From Maribacter sedimenticola (GTDB lineage Bacteria > Bacteroidota > Bacteroidia > Flavobacteriales > Flavobacteriaceae), in assembly GCF_900188415.1 (NCBI RefSeq), contig NZ_FZNV01000003.1, positions 682,001 to 746,000 on the forward strand: a DNA stretch of 64,000 nt. Direction: 5' to 3'. The position numbers and the translations under genes are program-made. The notes under the pieces were generated by a model, which was given only the letters and a program-made list of their open reading frames with translations, did not search any database and was not told where the DNA came from. Positions 34,253 to 44,086 of this stretch are shown piece after piece (the first letter of the stretch is position 1; each line of letters opens with the position of its first letter).

Positions 34253-36111
34253 GGCTTTTCTTTGTTATCGTCCTTTTTTTCCGAATCATCTGTAGGGAAC
34301 ATTTTGCCTAAATAGGCCAATTTGTACCCTTTTTGAATATCGGTAAAATCCTTGCTGAAAGCCGTAATGATCTGTATATCTCCCTCTAAATCCTTTAGGA
34401 ACAATGGAATAATGTCGTTATCCGCCTTGGTAATCTCGATCAAGCCTTCATAGTGTTCCGTATCATGAAGTTCTATCTCATGAATGGCAGGAAATTTCCT
34501 GGCCGCCTCGGCAAGTTTTATAAAATCATCTGTATGGGAGAACAATCCTTCCTTAGGGTTTTTCTCGGGATCGTTCATTTCATCTGCATCTACCAGTCTA
34601 AAAGAACCATTTTCCCCAAAAGCATCCTGAAATTTATTGATGGCATATTTGTTAATGTCTGAATTTCCTGTCAATGCCATTAAATATCCAATATCGTTCA
34701 GTTCAATATTGTCCGTCAAATTATCGGAATATACGTTCGCAGAAAAGGCTTCTAGACCGAGCTTGCTGGCCTTGTCAATGTTTGTCTGGTTATTGTCGAT
34801 CAACACTACATGCCTATCGTTCTTGTGTAAATATTCCCCAATTAACCTTGATGCCTTAGAAGCTCCTAATATCAAAATCCCTTCTGATTTGTTTAAGAAC
34901 ACTCCCACCATTTTGGCAAAGATACGGGCAGTGGTGGCATTTAAAAGCACAGTTCCCAAAACAATCATAAATACCAGAGGGGTAATGTACTCGGCACCGG
35001 GCTCTCCTCTGGACAAAAGTTTGGAGCCGAACAAAGAAGCAATACCTGCTGCAACGATACCACGCGGTCCTACCCAACTAATGAACATTTTTTCATTGAA
35101 CTTTAAGTTAGAGCCTATGGAACTTAAAAATACCCCTAGCGGCCTAATAATCAACACAATACTTAGGAACAGGGCAATGGTCTTCCATGTAAATATTAAT
35201 TGAAGGTCCGTAATATTTATATTGGCTGATAGTAATATAAAAAGTATGGAAATCAACAGGATGCTCAACGATTCCTTAAAGTAAAGCAATTCCTTTATAT
35301 TGGGCAGTTCCGTATTGCCCATAACCATACCCATGACCACAACGGCCAATAAACCGGATTCATGGGCAAATAAATCTGACATGACAAATACCCCAAGGAC
35401 AACGGATAGGGTGGCAACGTTTAATAGGTAATGAGGAATAGCATTCTTCTTGATTAAAAAAGTCAACGCATGTGCAAAAGTGAAACCAAACGTAAAACCG
35501 AACAACAGGATTTTACCAAATTCTATTAACGCCGTCATAGTATAGGCCTGCCCTTCGCCAACACTTATGAATTCATACACCAGTACCGCGGCCAAAGCAC
35601 CTATTGGGTCTATAAGAATACCTTCCCATTTTAATATAGCGGATACATCCTTTTTAAGGGGTATATTCCTTAATATGGGAGTAATTACCGTTGGGCCGGT
35701 CACGATAATCAAGGCGGAGAACAAAAAACATAATTGCCATGAAAGGCCAAAAAGAAAATAGGCGGCCAAAGCTGCACCAAAAAAGGTTGTTACACTACCC
35801 AGTGTTATCAGTTTCGTAATTACAGGGCCTATGCTTCTAATTTCTGAGCGCTTTAAGGTGAGTCCACCCTCAAATAAAATTATACTTATGGCCAAAGAGA
35901 CAAAATAATACAGACTTTCTCCGGGAAACAATCCTTTTTCCCCATTCCAAATAGGTGCTATGATTTTTGAACCATCTTCCGTATATAGTGTAGATAAAGG
36001 CCCTACCAGAAGACCTATAAGAATGAGCGGTAAAATTGCAGGAAGCTTTAAACGCCATGCCACCCATTGTGCAAGTATTCCCAAAATAATGATTCCTGCC
36101 AGTTCTAGCAT
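34249..36111 (-). CDS. CPA1-type Na+(K+)/H+ antiporter with C-terminal TrkA-N domain
   Basis: About 620 residues. ATG 36111 ([37 protein letters not shown]) is preferred over ATG 36159 because it matches the usual NhaP-like N-terminus. About 12 membrane segments follow, with the exchanger motifs [10 protein letters not shown] and [36 protein letters not shown] is typical of CPA1. The C-terminal 200 residues begin [22 protein letters not shown], a Rossmann TrkA-N domain that probably senses nucleotides and gates transport. It exchanges monovalent cations for protons in the inner membrane. Confidence 0.9.
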   Translation of the reverse strand: MLELAGIIILGILAQWVAWRLKLPAILPLILIGLLVGPLSTLYTEDGSKIIAPIWNGEKGLFPGESLYYFVSLAISIILFEGGLTLKRSEIRSIGPVITKLITLGSVTTFFGAALAAYFLFGLSWQLCFLFSALIIVTGPTVITPILRNIPLKKDVSAILKWEGILIDPIGALAAVLVYEFISVGEGQAYTMTALIEFGKILLFGFTFGFTFAHALTFLIKKNAIPHYLLNVATLSVVLGVFVMSDLFAHESGLLAVVVMGMVMGNTELPNIKELLYFKESLSILLISILFILLSANINITDLQLIFTWKTIALFLSIVLIIRPLGVFLSSIGSNLKFNEKMFISWVGPRGIVAAGIASLFGSKLLSRGEPGAEYITPLVFMIVLGTVLLNATTARIFAKMVGVFLNKSEGILILGASKASRLIGEYLHKNDRHVVLIDNNQTNIDKASKLGLEAFSANVYSDNLTDNIELNDIGYLMALTGNSDINKYAINKFQDAFGENGSFRLVDADEMNDPEKNPKEGLFSHTDDFIKLAEAARKFPAIHEIELHDTEHYEGLIEITKADNDIIPLFLKDLEGDIQIITAFSKDFTDIQKGYKLAYLGKMFPTDDSEKKDDNKEKP

Positions 36112-36806
36112 ATTCTGTATTTTGGTTAAAAATAACAATTTAACGGTATTAAACACCATAAAGTCTTATCCTAAACCTAGCATTTTTGACGCTTTGAAAA
36201 ATTGTAGCAATTTTGTCTGCTAATTTAAAAGAATCAAAGGACGTTAAATCATTCCTCTCCTTACTTACAAAACTTTATAGTTCATTTCCATTCGGGTTAT
36301 CTTCACCTTCACATAAGACCAACTTTTTCGGAAACCGCGCATATTGTAAATTTTCTTACAGAAAATGTTTGTATTACCAAAAATAGTGGCATTACCAAGG
36401 AGTACCGCTCTTGATAATTAAAATTCCCCATCTGAAGATTAGAATATTGGCTATAGAAGATAACGAAGCCAGAAACCGTATTTATTAGAGGCATTACCCG
36501 AGCTTACAACCGTAATACTTGATTTTCAATATAGCGTTAATTATCAGGGATATTCAGCTAATTGCCCGTAGATTTTAATACAATTATTCTACTTAACAAT
36601 AATTTTTAAACCCCTATAGACCACTAATAAAACACCCACCTCGTTTTAAATTTTATAATACGCTTTGTCTTACAAATTTCGCAGAAATTACCTGTAGTTA
36701 AAAATCATTTTTTAACTTTACTTATGTTCTCCCCAACATAATAAAAATTAATACTTATGAACTAATATGTTGGCAGAACCCAAATTATATTTCAAAACAT
36801 TCTTAA
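36112..36806. other. Long intergenic region before the hybrid-type sensor gene
   Basis: About 700 bp without an intact gene. It contains the decayed receiver-domain fragment at 36411-36571 and, just upstream of it, an unremarkable open stretch of about 60 codons without a start. The last 200 bp are very AT-rich and should contain the promoter of the 1397-residue kinase gene, but no convincing promoter pair was found. Confidence 0.4.
36411..36571 (+). pseudogene. Remnant of a receiver-domain (REC) gene, frameshifted and truncated
   Basis: The plus-strand frame from 36411 reads LIIKIPHLKIRILAIEDNEARNR, whose ILAIEDNEA is the first strand and acidic pair of a response-regulator receiver domain, and stops at 36486. 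Shifting frame at about 36479 gives YLLEALPELTTVILDFQYSVNYQG, which continues the expected first helix and second strand, before a stop near 36569-36571. No phosphoacceptor half is found downstream. This looks like the 5' end of a decayed receiver gene directly before a sensor kinase; the call rests on a short stretch. Confidence 0.45.
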
Positions 36807-39800
36807 ATGTTTGAAAAAAAATATTTTTCCATATTTAAAAAACCCCTCTTAATTGGGTTCTTGGTATTTCTGCTTTCCTTCATTATTATTCAAGCATTTA
36901 TATATCAAAGGGTTCAATTACAACTAAAAGAAGAGCAGCAGAGGGTTCATAATAGGGCATTGAAATTAAAGGGCGACCTTAATTTTGCCATGGGACAAAG
37001 TTATTTGACCACCCAAACGTTGTCCTATATCGTTGAAAATTATGGAATACCGAAAAACTTTGATAGTATTTCCAAACTTTTGCTCAACAACAATGCCTAT
37101 GTAGATGCACTGGAATTGGTTAATGGCGAGGGGACCATAACCCATATTTATCCTTTAGCGGGAAATGAAATTTTAGGGTTCAATATCTTTAAGGATTCCG
37201 TTGCCAAAAAAGGGGCCCTGTACAGTAAGGAAAAAAATGACCACTTTACCATTGGACCAATTAGATTAAAACAAGGCGGAGTAGGTTTTGTATCTAGAAA
37301 ACCGTTGTATAAAGAAAATCAATTTGCAGGTTTTGCCGCAGCTATTATACGGTTATCCACTATAGTGGAACTAGTGGAGTCCGCTTCAGAAGACCTAACC
37401 GCTTTTTCGTACCAACTAGCAAAAATAAACGAAGATCAAACAGAAGAGGTCTTCTATTCTTCAAAAAATATTGCTCTGGACAATGCAGTTAATGTACCCA
37501 TAACTACCCAACAGGGAGAATGGAAGTTATATGTAATATCTACCGACCCCCATTCCTTTGCTGCTTTTTGGCCCATATCAATGCTTGGTTTTGTTTTTTC
37601 TTTCATCTGTGGCGCTTTTATCTGGTTTATTACCCGCCAACCTATAAAATTGAACCAAATGGTCCAAGAAAAGGTGCTCTTGCTAAAAGAAAACCAACAC
37701 AAATATGAAACCTTGGTGGAGCAAGCTTCAGACGGGATCATTGTTTCTAACAAAGCGGGAGATATTTTGGATATCAATGAAACAGGTACCGCAATGTTCG
37801 GGTATACCAAAAAAGAAATATTAGAAAAAAACTTTAATGATCTGGTGTCCCCAGAAGATTTGGCCAAACTACCGCTACGCTATCATAAAATTACAAAGGA
37901 AAAGCCCTTTGTGTCCGAGCGGAACATGATTCGTAAAGATGGCAGTACATTTTCTGGCGAAATAAGTTCCAAGGTTTTACCGGACAACACCGTACAAGGC
38001 ATAGTAAGGGACGTTACGGAAAGAAAAAATCTGGAAAAAATTGCGCAGAACAACCTAAAAATTTTCAGCAAGGCGTTTAACAATAGTACCATTGGTATGA
38101 CCATTAGGGACGAAAACAATCTTTTAGTGGACGCCAATACATGCTTTTTAACATTAACGGGGTATAGCCTAGAGGAAATAAGGGGGAAATCCATATCTGA
38201 ACTGGGACTGGTCAACACCAAAGATTTGAACAGGGAAAATACTGCTGCCCATTCCTTGACCAGTGCGGATAAAATCGACAAAATGGAGGTCGACATCTTT
38301 GATAAATCAGGCAAAACTTTGCATGTGCTGGCTTCTGTAGAACCTTTTGAGTTTGAAGGCAGAAACTTATGTCTTTCTACCTTTATAGATCGGACAGAAA
38401 CCAAAAAAGCACATATAAGCCTGCGTCAACGGGAAAAGGAGTATAGACAGTTGACCGAGCGAATTTCCGATGCCTTTGTTTCTTTTAATAGGGAATGGAA
38501 GTTTAAGAGCATCAATGCCAAGGCGGCAAAAATTGTAGGTATGAAGGTCGAAAAAATGATCGGCAAAAATCTGTGGTCTACGTATCCCGAATTTAAAGAC
38601 TCTGACGCTTATGCTGTTTTTACAGGCGCAATGGAAACTCAAGAGTACACCCATTTTGTACAATATCATGCCACACATGATAGTTGGATCGAAAACCATT
38701 TGTATCCATCAGAAGATGGGCTATCCATATACTTTAGGGATATCACCAAAAAGAAACAGGCAGAACTTGAAAAACAGCAATTAATAGCCTTGGTTGAGAA
38801 CAGTCCCGGTTTTATTGGATTGGCAACCTTAGAAGGGAAATCTATCTATGTGAACAAGGCCGGCAAACAATTAGTGAGTATTGCTCCCGATGATGATCTT
38901 TCCCAAATAAATATTTTAGATTATTTTCCTATAGAATATAGGGATATTGTTGCTTCCAGTCATTTACCCTCTGTTCTTGAAAACGGTATTTGGACCGGTG
39001 AGATTGCTTTTAGAAATTTTAAAACCAATGAACCTATACCCTTAGAACTATCCAGTTTTTTAATCCATGATAGCGCCAATAATCCTATAGCAATAGGCTG
39101 TATTGCATTTGATCTTACAGAGCATAAAAAAGCACAAAATGAAATACTTGACCTTAAAAGTAAAATGGACACGGCAATACGTATTGCCAAAATAGGGTAT
39201 TGGGATTGGAACCTTGATACCGGGATCATTGATTGGTCGCCAAGGATGTATGAAATTTATGACGTTACCCCCGGGACCTTAATTACGGCAGATATGGTTG
39301 AAAAATTAGTTCACCCAGATGACCTTGACCACCATAAAAATATCTTGGAGCAGTTAAGCCCAAAAAATGAAGGTAGCTCTTTTACCTACAAAACCATAAA
39401 TGCTGCCGGTAAAATTAAATATGTGCTGGTAGAGATGGAAGTGGAAGAGGATGAAAACAACAAACCCATTCGATATAGGGGAACTGTAATAGATATCACA
39501 AAACAGAAAGAATCAGATAATAAGATAATTGACCTACAGGCAAAAATGAACGCCGCGATTAGAATAGGAAAATTTGGGTACTGGAATTGGAATATGGACT
39601 GTGATATTGTAGAATGGTCACAAGAAATGTACAGCATTCATCATATTGAACCCAACACCCCAATGACCGTTGATATGGTCAAAAACGTCATATATGAAGA
39701 TGATAGGTCTATTCTAGAAAATAGGTTAAATGTAAAAATGGGTGAAAAAACAGATTCACCAAGTGTTTATAGAATTTTACTAAAGGATAAAACGTTTAAG

Positions 39801-41000
39801 TACATTCTGGCATTTTCTGAATTAATTTATGATAAAAACGGTAAACCAATACGGTACCATGGTACTGCTATGGATATAACAAATAGTGTCTTGGCCGAAA
39901 GAGCATTAAAGGAAAGCCAAGAGAAGTTTGAAAAGGCCTTTCAGACAAACCTAATGGGTATGCTCATCATAGATTCCAACAGAAGGGTTCTAGAGGTAAA
40001 CTCAACAGTGCTTACACTCTTTCACCTTAATAAAAATGACCTTTTAGGTAAAACTATATTGGAGAGCGGCGCTGTTGTTATGAACGATTATGACGATAAT
40101 AAAAGAGCAAAATTATGGTCAAAGTTTACAGAAGAGGGTAGATTAAAGAACTATGAGTTTAAAGTAAGCTTGGCCAACGGTCAACGAATAACCTTGCTTG
40201 TCTCCATAGAACCCCTATTTTATAACCACAAGGAAAATTATCTGGTTACACTAATAGACGATACCAAACGAAAAGATGCAGAAGACGCTTTGGCCCTGCA
40301 AAACGTACAACTAAAGAAAACGAATTCTGAACTGGATAGTTTCGTGTACAGTGCCTCTCATGAACTAAGGGCTCCATTAACTTCCGTTTTAGGGCTTATT
40401 GACCTTAGCATGTCCGAAAATATTGATCAAGATTTGATGATCAATCTTCAAATGATGGAAAAATCAATTAAAAGATTGGACGATTTCATAAGGGATATCA
40501 TTGAATACTCAAGAAACAAACACTTACAGATCAGCAAGGAACCTATATCTTTCCAGCAACTAATTGAAAGTGCCATAGATACTTTTTGGTACCTTGAAAA
40601 CACGAAAAACATAAAAATAAACGTTAGTGTTAAAGATGAAATCCCATTTGTGTCGGATACAAAGAGAATTTCAATCTTATTGAACAATTTTATTTCTAAT
40701 GCCATTAAATACCATGACCTATCCAAAAAGCATCCAATGATATGGATAGATATCACCACCTCTAAAAAAGAAGCGGTGATCGTGATCAAGGATAACGGCC
40801 TTGGAATGGAAGAAGCACAAATAGAACGTATTTTTGATATGTTCTATAGAATATCATCCCAAATCATGGGTACGGGTATAGGCTTATTTATCGTTAAGGA
40901 AATTATGACGAAACTAAACGGTACGATCAATGTTACATCATCCTTGGGAGAAGGATCAACTTTTACTTTAAAATTACCAAATGAATCAAGAACAAACTAA
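36807..41000 (+). CDS. Large CHASE / multi-PAS sensor histidine kinase
   Basis: A 1397-residue kinase. TM helix about 13-33, a CHASE-like periplasmic domain (about 45-250, with YVDALELVNGEGTITHIYPL and GFNIFKDS), a second TM about 254-276, then about seven PAS domains (near 300, 417, 540, 660, 785, 905 and 1040), a HisKA domain with phospho-His 1185 (YSASHELRAPLTSVLGL) and an HATPase_c domain (NNFISNAIKYHD, IKDNGLGMEE, GTGIGLFIVKEIM). PAS 5 and 6 share WDWN/WNWN openings and DITKQKES/DITNSVLA endings and look like a recent internal duplication. The stop overlaps the next gene by 20 bp. The signal is unknown; several PAS may bind haem, flavin or small ligands. Confidence 0.92.
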   Translation: MFEKKYFSIFKKPLLIGFLVFLLSFIIIQAFIYQRVQLQLKEEQQRVHNRALKLKGDLNFAMGQSYLTTQTLSYIVENYGIPKNFDSISKLLLNNNAYVDALELVNGEGTITHIYPLAGNEILGFNIFKDSVAKKGALYSKEKNDHFTIGPIRLKQGGVGFVSRKPLYKENQFAGFAAAIIRLSTIVELVESASEDLTAFSYQLAKINEDQTEEVFYSSKNIALDNAVNVPITTQQGEWKLYVISTDPHSFAAFWPISMLGFVFSFICGAFIWFITRQPIKLNQMVQEKVLLLKENQHKYETLVEQASDGIIVSNKAGDILDINETGTAMFGYTKKEILEKNFNDLVSPEDLAKLPLRYHKITKEKPFVSERNMIRKDGSTFSGEISSKVLPDNTVQGIVRDVTERKNLEKIAQNNLKIFSKAFNNSTIGMTIRDENNLLVDANTCFLTLTGYSLEEIRGKSISELGLVNTKDLNRENTAAHSLTSADKIDKMEVDIFDKSGKTLHVLASVEPFEFEGRNLCLSTFIDRTETKKAHISLRQREKEYRQLTERISDAFVSFNREWKFKSINAKAAKIVGMKVEKMIGKNLWSTYPEFKDSDAYAVFTGAMETQEYTHFVQYHATHDSWIENHLYPSEDGLSIYFRDITKKKQAELEKQQLIALVENSPGFIGLATLEGKSIYVNKAGKQLVSIAPDDDLSQINILDYFPIEYRDIVASSHLPSVLENGIWTGEIAFRNFKTNEPIPLELSSFLIHDSANNPIAIGCIAFDLTEHKKAQNEILDLKSKMDTAIRIAKIGYWDWNLDTGIIDWSPRMYEIYDVTPGTLITADMVEKLVHPDDLDHHKNILEQLSPKNEGSSFTYKTINAAGKIKYVLVEMEVEEDENNKPIRYRGTVIDITKQKESDNKIIDLQAKMNAAIRIGKFGYWNWNMDCDIVEWSQEMYSIHHIEPNTPMTVDMVKNVIYEDDRSILENRLNVKMGEKTDSPSVYRILLKDKTFKYILAFSELIYDKNGKPIRYHGTAMDITNSVLAERALKESQEKFEKAFQTNLMGMLIIDSNRRVLEVNSTVLTLFHLNKNDLLGKTILESGAVVMNDYDDNKRAKLWSKFTEEGRLKNYEFKVSLANGQRITLLVSIEPLFYNHKENYLVTLIDDTKRKDAEDALALQNVQLKKTNSELDSFVYSASHELRAPLTSVLGLIDLSMSENIDQDLMINLQMMEKSIKRLDDFIRDIIEYSRNKHLQISKEPISFQQLIESAIDTFWYLENTKNIKINVSVKDEIPFVSDTKRISILLNNFISNAIKYHDLSKKHPMIWIDITTSKKEAVIVIKDNGLGMEEAQIERIFDMFYRISSQIMGTGIGLFIVKEIMTKLNGTINVTSSLGEGSTFTLKLPNESRTN

Positions 41001-41397
41001 TAAAGCACTTTCGGTATTGTTAATTGATGACTCCGATGTCGACAACTTCATCAATAAGGCGATCATTTCAAAAGAAAAATGTGTGGACTCTATAATAATC
41101 AAATCTTCTGGAATGGATGCCCTAGCTTATTTGAACAGTGTTGCCGATAATCCAGATACGCATCCGGATGTTATATTTTTAGATATTAGAATGCCTAGAA
41201 TGAACGGCTTTGAATTCTTGGACGAGTATATAAAACTGCCCGAAGAATTAAAAAAACATCCACAAATATTTATTTTAAGTTCTTCATTGGATCCCGTAGA
41301 TAGTGAAAACGCGGAAAAATATGATTTTATAAAAGGCCATCTATCCAAACCATTGGCACATCATAACCTTACCGAACTTTTACTAAAGGAGGCATAG
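40981..41397 (+). CDS. Stand-alone response-regulator receiver protein
   Basis: A 138-residue CheY-like protein with no output domain. Acidic pair D16/D17 (LLIDDSDVD), phosphoacceptor D68 (VIFLDIRMPRMNGFEF), Ser in IFILSSS and Lys in LSKPLAH. It starts inside the last codons of the sensor gene (20-bp overlap), so the two are translationally coupled and it is the cognate phosphate acceptor. Output is presumably by protein contact or onward phosphotransfer. Confidence 0.93.
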   Translation: MNQEQTNKALSVLLIDDSDVDNFINKAIISKEKCVDSIIIKSSGMDALAYLNSVADNPDTHPDVIFLDIRMPRMNGFEFLDEYIKLPEELKKHPQIFILSSSLDPVDSENAEKYDFIKGHLSKPLAHHNLTELLLKEA

Positions 41398-41521
41398 CAA
41401 ACATTTTGGACTTATAAACCCGGCCATTTCAATGTCAAATTTAATTTTGGCCCAAATACATAAATGATAATATATTCTTAATAATCCTATCATTTCATGT
41501 GCTTTTATTATTTTGCCCTTT

Positions 41522-42388
41522 ATGAAAATTTATCCTGTAGAAACCGGCAACTTTAAATTGGACGGAGGGGCCATGTTCGGAGTTGTTCCCAAGACTATTT
41601 GGCAGAAAACAAATCCTGCCGATGCCAATAACCTTATCGATATTGCCGCCCGAAGCCTTTTGATAGAAAATGGCGACCAACTGATTTTGGTAGATACAGG
41701 TATGGGAAACAAGCAGTCCGATAAATTTTTTAGCTACTATAACCGTTGGGGAGATTTTACCCTGGACAAGTCACTTAACAACCTTGGTTTTCACAGAGAT
41801 GATATTACGGATGTCTTTTTGACCCACTTGCATTTTGACCATTGTGGAGGAGCCATACAATGGAACAAAGATAGAACAGGTTATGAGCCCGCCTTTAAAA
41901 ACGCAAGGTTTTGGTCCAATGAAAAGCATTGGAAGTGGGCAACACAGCCAAACCCTAGGGAAAAAGCTTCTTTTTTAACGGAAAACCTTATGCCTTTGCA
42001 AGAAAGTGGTCAATTACATTTTATAAAAGAAACGGAAACCGCTTTTTCATCTAACAACTCGTTGGATTTTGATATTCGCTTTGTAAATGGGCATACGGAA
42101 AAACAAATGTTGCCACAATTTACGTATAAGGAAAAGACCATGGTCTTCATGGCTGATCTTATACCTACCGTAGGACATATTCCATTGCCTTATGTAATGG
42201 GTTATGACACCAGGCCGCTGTTAACCATGCAAGAAAAAGAACGTTTTTTAAACGAAGCTGCGGAAAACCATTATTACCTTTTCTTTGAACACGATGCCCA
42301 CAACCAATTATGTACTTTAAAACATACCGAAAGAGGTATACGCCTAGACCAGCTTTTTACTTTTAATGAAGTATTTGGTCAAAATTAA
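41522..42388 (+). CDS. MBL-fold metallo-hydrolase
   Basis: A 288-residue metallo-beta-lactamase-fold protein. ATG 41522 (KIYPVETGNFKLDGGAMFGVVPK) is chosen; a TTG 9 bases earlier is possible. Metal motif THLHFDHCGG supplies the HxHxDH ligands, followed by a His in FVNGHTEKQM, Asp in VFMADLIPT and a final His in FEHDAHNQLC. GGAMFGVVPKTIW is typical of the N-acyl-homoserine-lactonase/YtnP-like subgroup, but substrate cannot be assigned. No signal peptide. Confidence 0.88.
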   Translation: MKIYPVETGNFKLDGGAMFGVVPKTIWQKTNPADANNLIDIAARSLLIENGDQLILVDTGMGNKQSDKFFSYYNRWGDFTLDKSLNNLGFHRDDITDVFLTHLHFDHCGGAIQWNKDRTGYEPAFKNARFWSNEKHWKWATQPNPREKASFLTENLMPLQESGQLHFIKETETAFSSNNSLDFDIRFVNGHTEKQMLPQFTYKEKTMVFMADLIPTVGHIPLPYVMGYDTRPLLTMQEKERFLNEAAENHYYLFFEHDAHNQLCTLKHTERGIRLDQLFTFNEVFGQN

Positions 42389-42421
42389 CTGTAAATCTTA
42401 AAACTAATTCAATACCCATAT

Positions 42422-44071
42422 ATGACAAATACATATTTAAAACCCCTGATAATTACTTCCTTGGTTGCCCTATTAACAAGTTGTGGCAGTACCAGCCCTG
42501 CTTCCAGTGGCGGATTAATTCTTACCCCTGTTGAAAACATTGATGCTACACCTCTAAAAATTTCTAATCTAACCGATGATGAAAAGAAAAATTGGGGACA
42601 CTTAGACCTTGTAGCCGATACCATACCGGGTATGAGCGTCAACAAGGCTTACGATGAAATCATTAAAAATAGAAAAGGGACCAAGACAATTGTTGCGGTG
42701 CTTGATTCTGGAATTGATTTAAACCATGAGGATTTGGATGGTGTTTTATGGACCAATACCAAAGAAAAGGCAGGAAATAACATTGATGATGACGGTAATG
42801 GTTATATAGATGATATTCATGGATATAATTTTCTGGGCGAATCTTACAATGAACAATTGGAGTATGTACGTATGCTCCGCTTAAATATTGGAGACGCCGC
42901 AACCTTGTCCAAGGCAAAAGCAGAATTGGATAAAAAATATAACGAAGCCCTACAGGGCAAGCAACAATATGAGCAAATCTATCAGGCCGTAAAAAATGCG
43001 GATGCTGAGGTCAGGACATATTTAAAAAAAGATGTCTATACCAAAGAAGACCTTGCGGGTATTGAAGCAAACAGCGAATCAATGCAAAGAAATTTGGCTA
43101 TCCTAAACCAAATGTTCAGTATTAAGGATTCCATACCAGAGGTATTAAAGGAATTGCAAAATGGTATAAAGCATTATACGGAACAACTTAATTATAATTT
43201 AAACAAAGATTTTGACGGTAGAGCCGTCGTTGGTGATGATGCTTATGATATTACAGATACAGATTATGGCAACGGCAACCCACAAAATAGGGTAGATGAC
43301 GAGAGCCATGGAACGCATGTTGCTGGTATAATCGCTGCAGAACGAAACAACGGCATTGGTGTCAACGGTGTGGCCAACAATGTGGCTATTATGAGTATTA
43401 GGGCGGTTCCTAATGGGGATGAATATGATAAGGATATTGCACGTGGAATACGCTATGCGGTAGACAACGGTGCCAGAATCATTAACGGTAGTTTTGGTAA
43501 ATCATTTTCGCCCAAGGCAGAATGGGTATATGAGGCTATCAAATATGCGGCGAAAAACAATGTGCTTTTCGTACATGCGGCAGGTAATGATGGCGCTAAT
43601 TTAGATGATCCAAACAATGGAAATTATCCTAATGACCAAATAAACAACGGTCCAGAAATTGCGGATAATGTATTGACAGTTGGTGCCCTAAATCCAAAAT
43701 ACGGTTCCGAGCTGGTAGCCTCATACTCTAATTATGGCGATATCAATGTAGATGTTTTTGCTCCAGGCACTGATATCTATTCAACCTATCCCAACAATTC
43801 ATACGAGTTTTCACCAGGTACCTCTATGGCAGCTCCGGCAGTGGCAGGTATTGCAGCCCTTGTTATGTCTCAATATCCGTCATTGACAGCGGCACAGGTA
43901 AAACAAATCATATTAGAGTCTGGCCTGCCTATAAAATCAAAAGTAATTTTAGGTGGGGACAATAGTAAAAATGCTTCTCTAAAGGAAATATCAACTTCTG
44001 GAAAAATTGCCAATGCCTATAATGCATTGGTAATGGCAGGACAAGTTGCTTCTGGAAAGCTTAAATTATAA
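42422..44071 (+). CDS. Subtilisin-like S8 serine peptidase, lipoprotein
   Basis: A 549-residue protein with a lipoprotein signal (TSLVALLTSC). The catalytic triad is intact: Asp in VAVLDSGIDLNHEDL, His in ESHGTHVAGIIAAERNN, Ser in SPGTSMAAPAVAGIAAL. Between Asp and His is an insertion of about 180 helical residues (KAKAELDKKYNEALQGKQQ and so on), longer than in classical subtilisins. Probably anchored in the outer membrane and degrading extracellular or periplasmic protein. It is followed 15 bp later by an M1 peptidase on the same strand. Confidence 0.93.
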   Translation: MTNTYLKPLIITSLVALLTSCGSTSPASSGGLILTPVENIDATPLKISNLTDDEKKNWGHLDLVADTIPGMSVNKAYDEIIKNRKGTKTIVAVLDSGIDLNHEDLDGVLWTNTKEKAGNNIDDDGNGYIDDIHGYNFLGESYNEQLEYVRMLRLNIGDAATLSKAKAELDKKYNEALQGKQQYEQIYQAVKNADAEVRTYLKKDVYTKEDLAGIEANSESMQRNLAILNQMFSIKDSIPEVLKELQNGIKHYTEQLNYNLNKDFDGRAVVGDDAYDITDTDYGNGNPQNRVDDESHGTHVAGIIAAERNNGIGVNGVANNVAIMSIRAVPNGDEYDKDIARGIRYAVDNGARIINGSFGKSFSPKAEWVYEAIKYAAKNNVLFVHAAGNDGANLDDPNNGNYPNDQINNGPEIADNVLTVGALNPKYGSELVASYSNYGDINVDVFAPGTDIYSTYPNNSYEFSPGTSMAAPAVAGIAALVMSQYPSLTAAQVKQIILESGLPIKSKVILGGDNSKNASLKEISTSGKIANAYNALVMAGQVASGKLKL

Positions 44072-44086
44072 TACGAATACAACGTT

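Noticed and set aside
36309-36494. 61-residue minus-strand frame in the gap before the giant kinase
   Set aside because: No start context or family pattern, and it overlaps the receiver remnant read on the other strand.
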